Shown: positions 6,289-6,310 of the stretch, in pieces
Layout of the letters: every line of letters starts with the position of its first letter
Position numbering within the stretch: the stretch's first letter is position 1
NCBI GenBank assembly: GCA_023132995.1
Contig: JAGLXI010000106.1
Location: 1 to 6,310 of the forward strand
Reading direction: 5' to 3'
Length of the DNA stretch: 6,310 nt
Origin: Candidatus Zixiibacteriota bacterium
GTDB taxonomy: Bacteria; Zixibacteria; MSB-5A5; GN15; FEB-12
Position numbers and translations under genes: made by a program
Notes under the pieces: model-generated
The model's input: only the letters and a program-made list of their open reading frames with translations
Told to the model about the DNA's origin: nothing
Database searches by the model: none

Positions 6289-6310
6289 GGGGTTGTAGTT
6301 CAGTTGGTTA
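6289..6310 (+). tRNA. 5' part of a second tRNA, probably tRNA-Asp (cut by window end)
   Basis: The last 22 nt match a tRNA start: acceptor 5' strand GGGGTTG (6289-6295), TA at positions 8-9, D stem GTTC, then AGTTGGTTA forming the D loop. The anticodon lies outside the window. The GTTC D arm and the position after tRNA-Val recall bacterial tRNA-Asp(GUC), but the identity is an inference. It lies 119 nt after tRNA-Val; that spacer shows no terminator with a T tract. Confidence 0.75.

Noticed and set aside
1..6310. CRISPR array, insertion sequence, phage or defence system
   Set aside because: No regularly spaced direct repeats, transposase, integrase, nuclease or toxin-antitoxin motifs were seen; proximity to tRNA genes alone does not indicate an integrated element.

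Overview
The window looks like part of a genome or metagenome-assembled genome from an uncultured FCB-group bacterium. Candidate phylum Zixibacteria or a close relative is my best guess, from memory of protein style and without any search. The main clue is the first gene, a Cys-rich secreted modular protein that ends with a dockerin-like calcium-binding segment and a C-terminal NYPNPFNP-type sorting domain. That combination is typical of deep-branching FCB and related lineages. Base composition is moderately GC-rich and no plasmid, phage or transposon hallmark is visible.

Layout: (1) Positions 1-2275 (+) hold the 3' part of a large surface or secreted protein gene whose reading frame is open to the left edge. 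(2) A strong intrinsic terminator at about 2305-2334 separates it from a convergent operon. (3) Positions 2363-5562 (-) hold a three-gene operon, read right to left: phosphomannomutase/phosphoglucomutase (manB-like), then 3 nt later a tandem-receiver response regulator, then 35 nt later a GT4-family glycosyltransferase. (4) Positions 5614-6095 have no convincing gene. They hold the operon's upstream region, several perfect inverted repeats, and a probable promoter plus boxA-like leader for RNA genes on the + strand. (5) tRNA-Val(UAC) lies at 6096-6169, and a second tRNA, probably Asp, is cut by the right edge.

How the genes may work together: the mutase interconverts hexose-6-phosphate and hexose-1-phosphate and so feeds nucleotide-sugar supply. 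The glycosyltransferase would use a nucleotide sugar to build a surface glycan or modify another acceptor. The regulator between them has two receiver domains and no output domain. Its first receiver keeps the phosphorylation site; its second has Gly in place of the phospho-accepting Asp and Ala in place of the switch Thr/Ser, so it reads as a pseudo-receiver. I saw no proven new system. The most distinctive items are this half-degenerate tandem receiver embedded in a sugar-metabolism operon, the inverted-repeat cluster at 5692-5950, and the rRNA-like leader in front of the tRNA genes.
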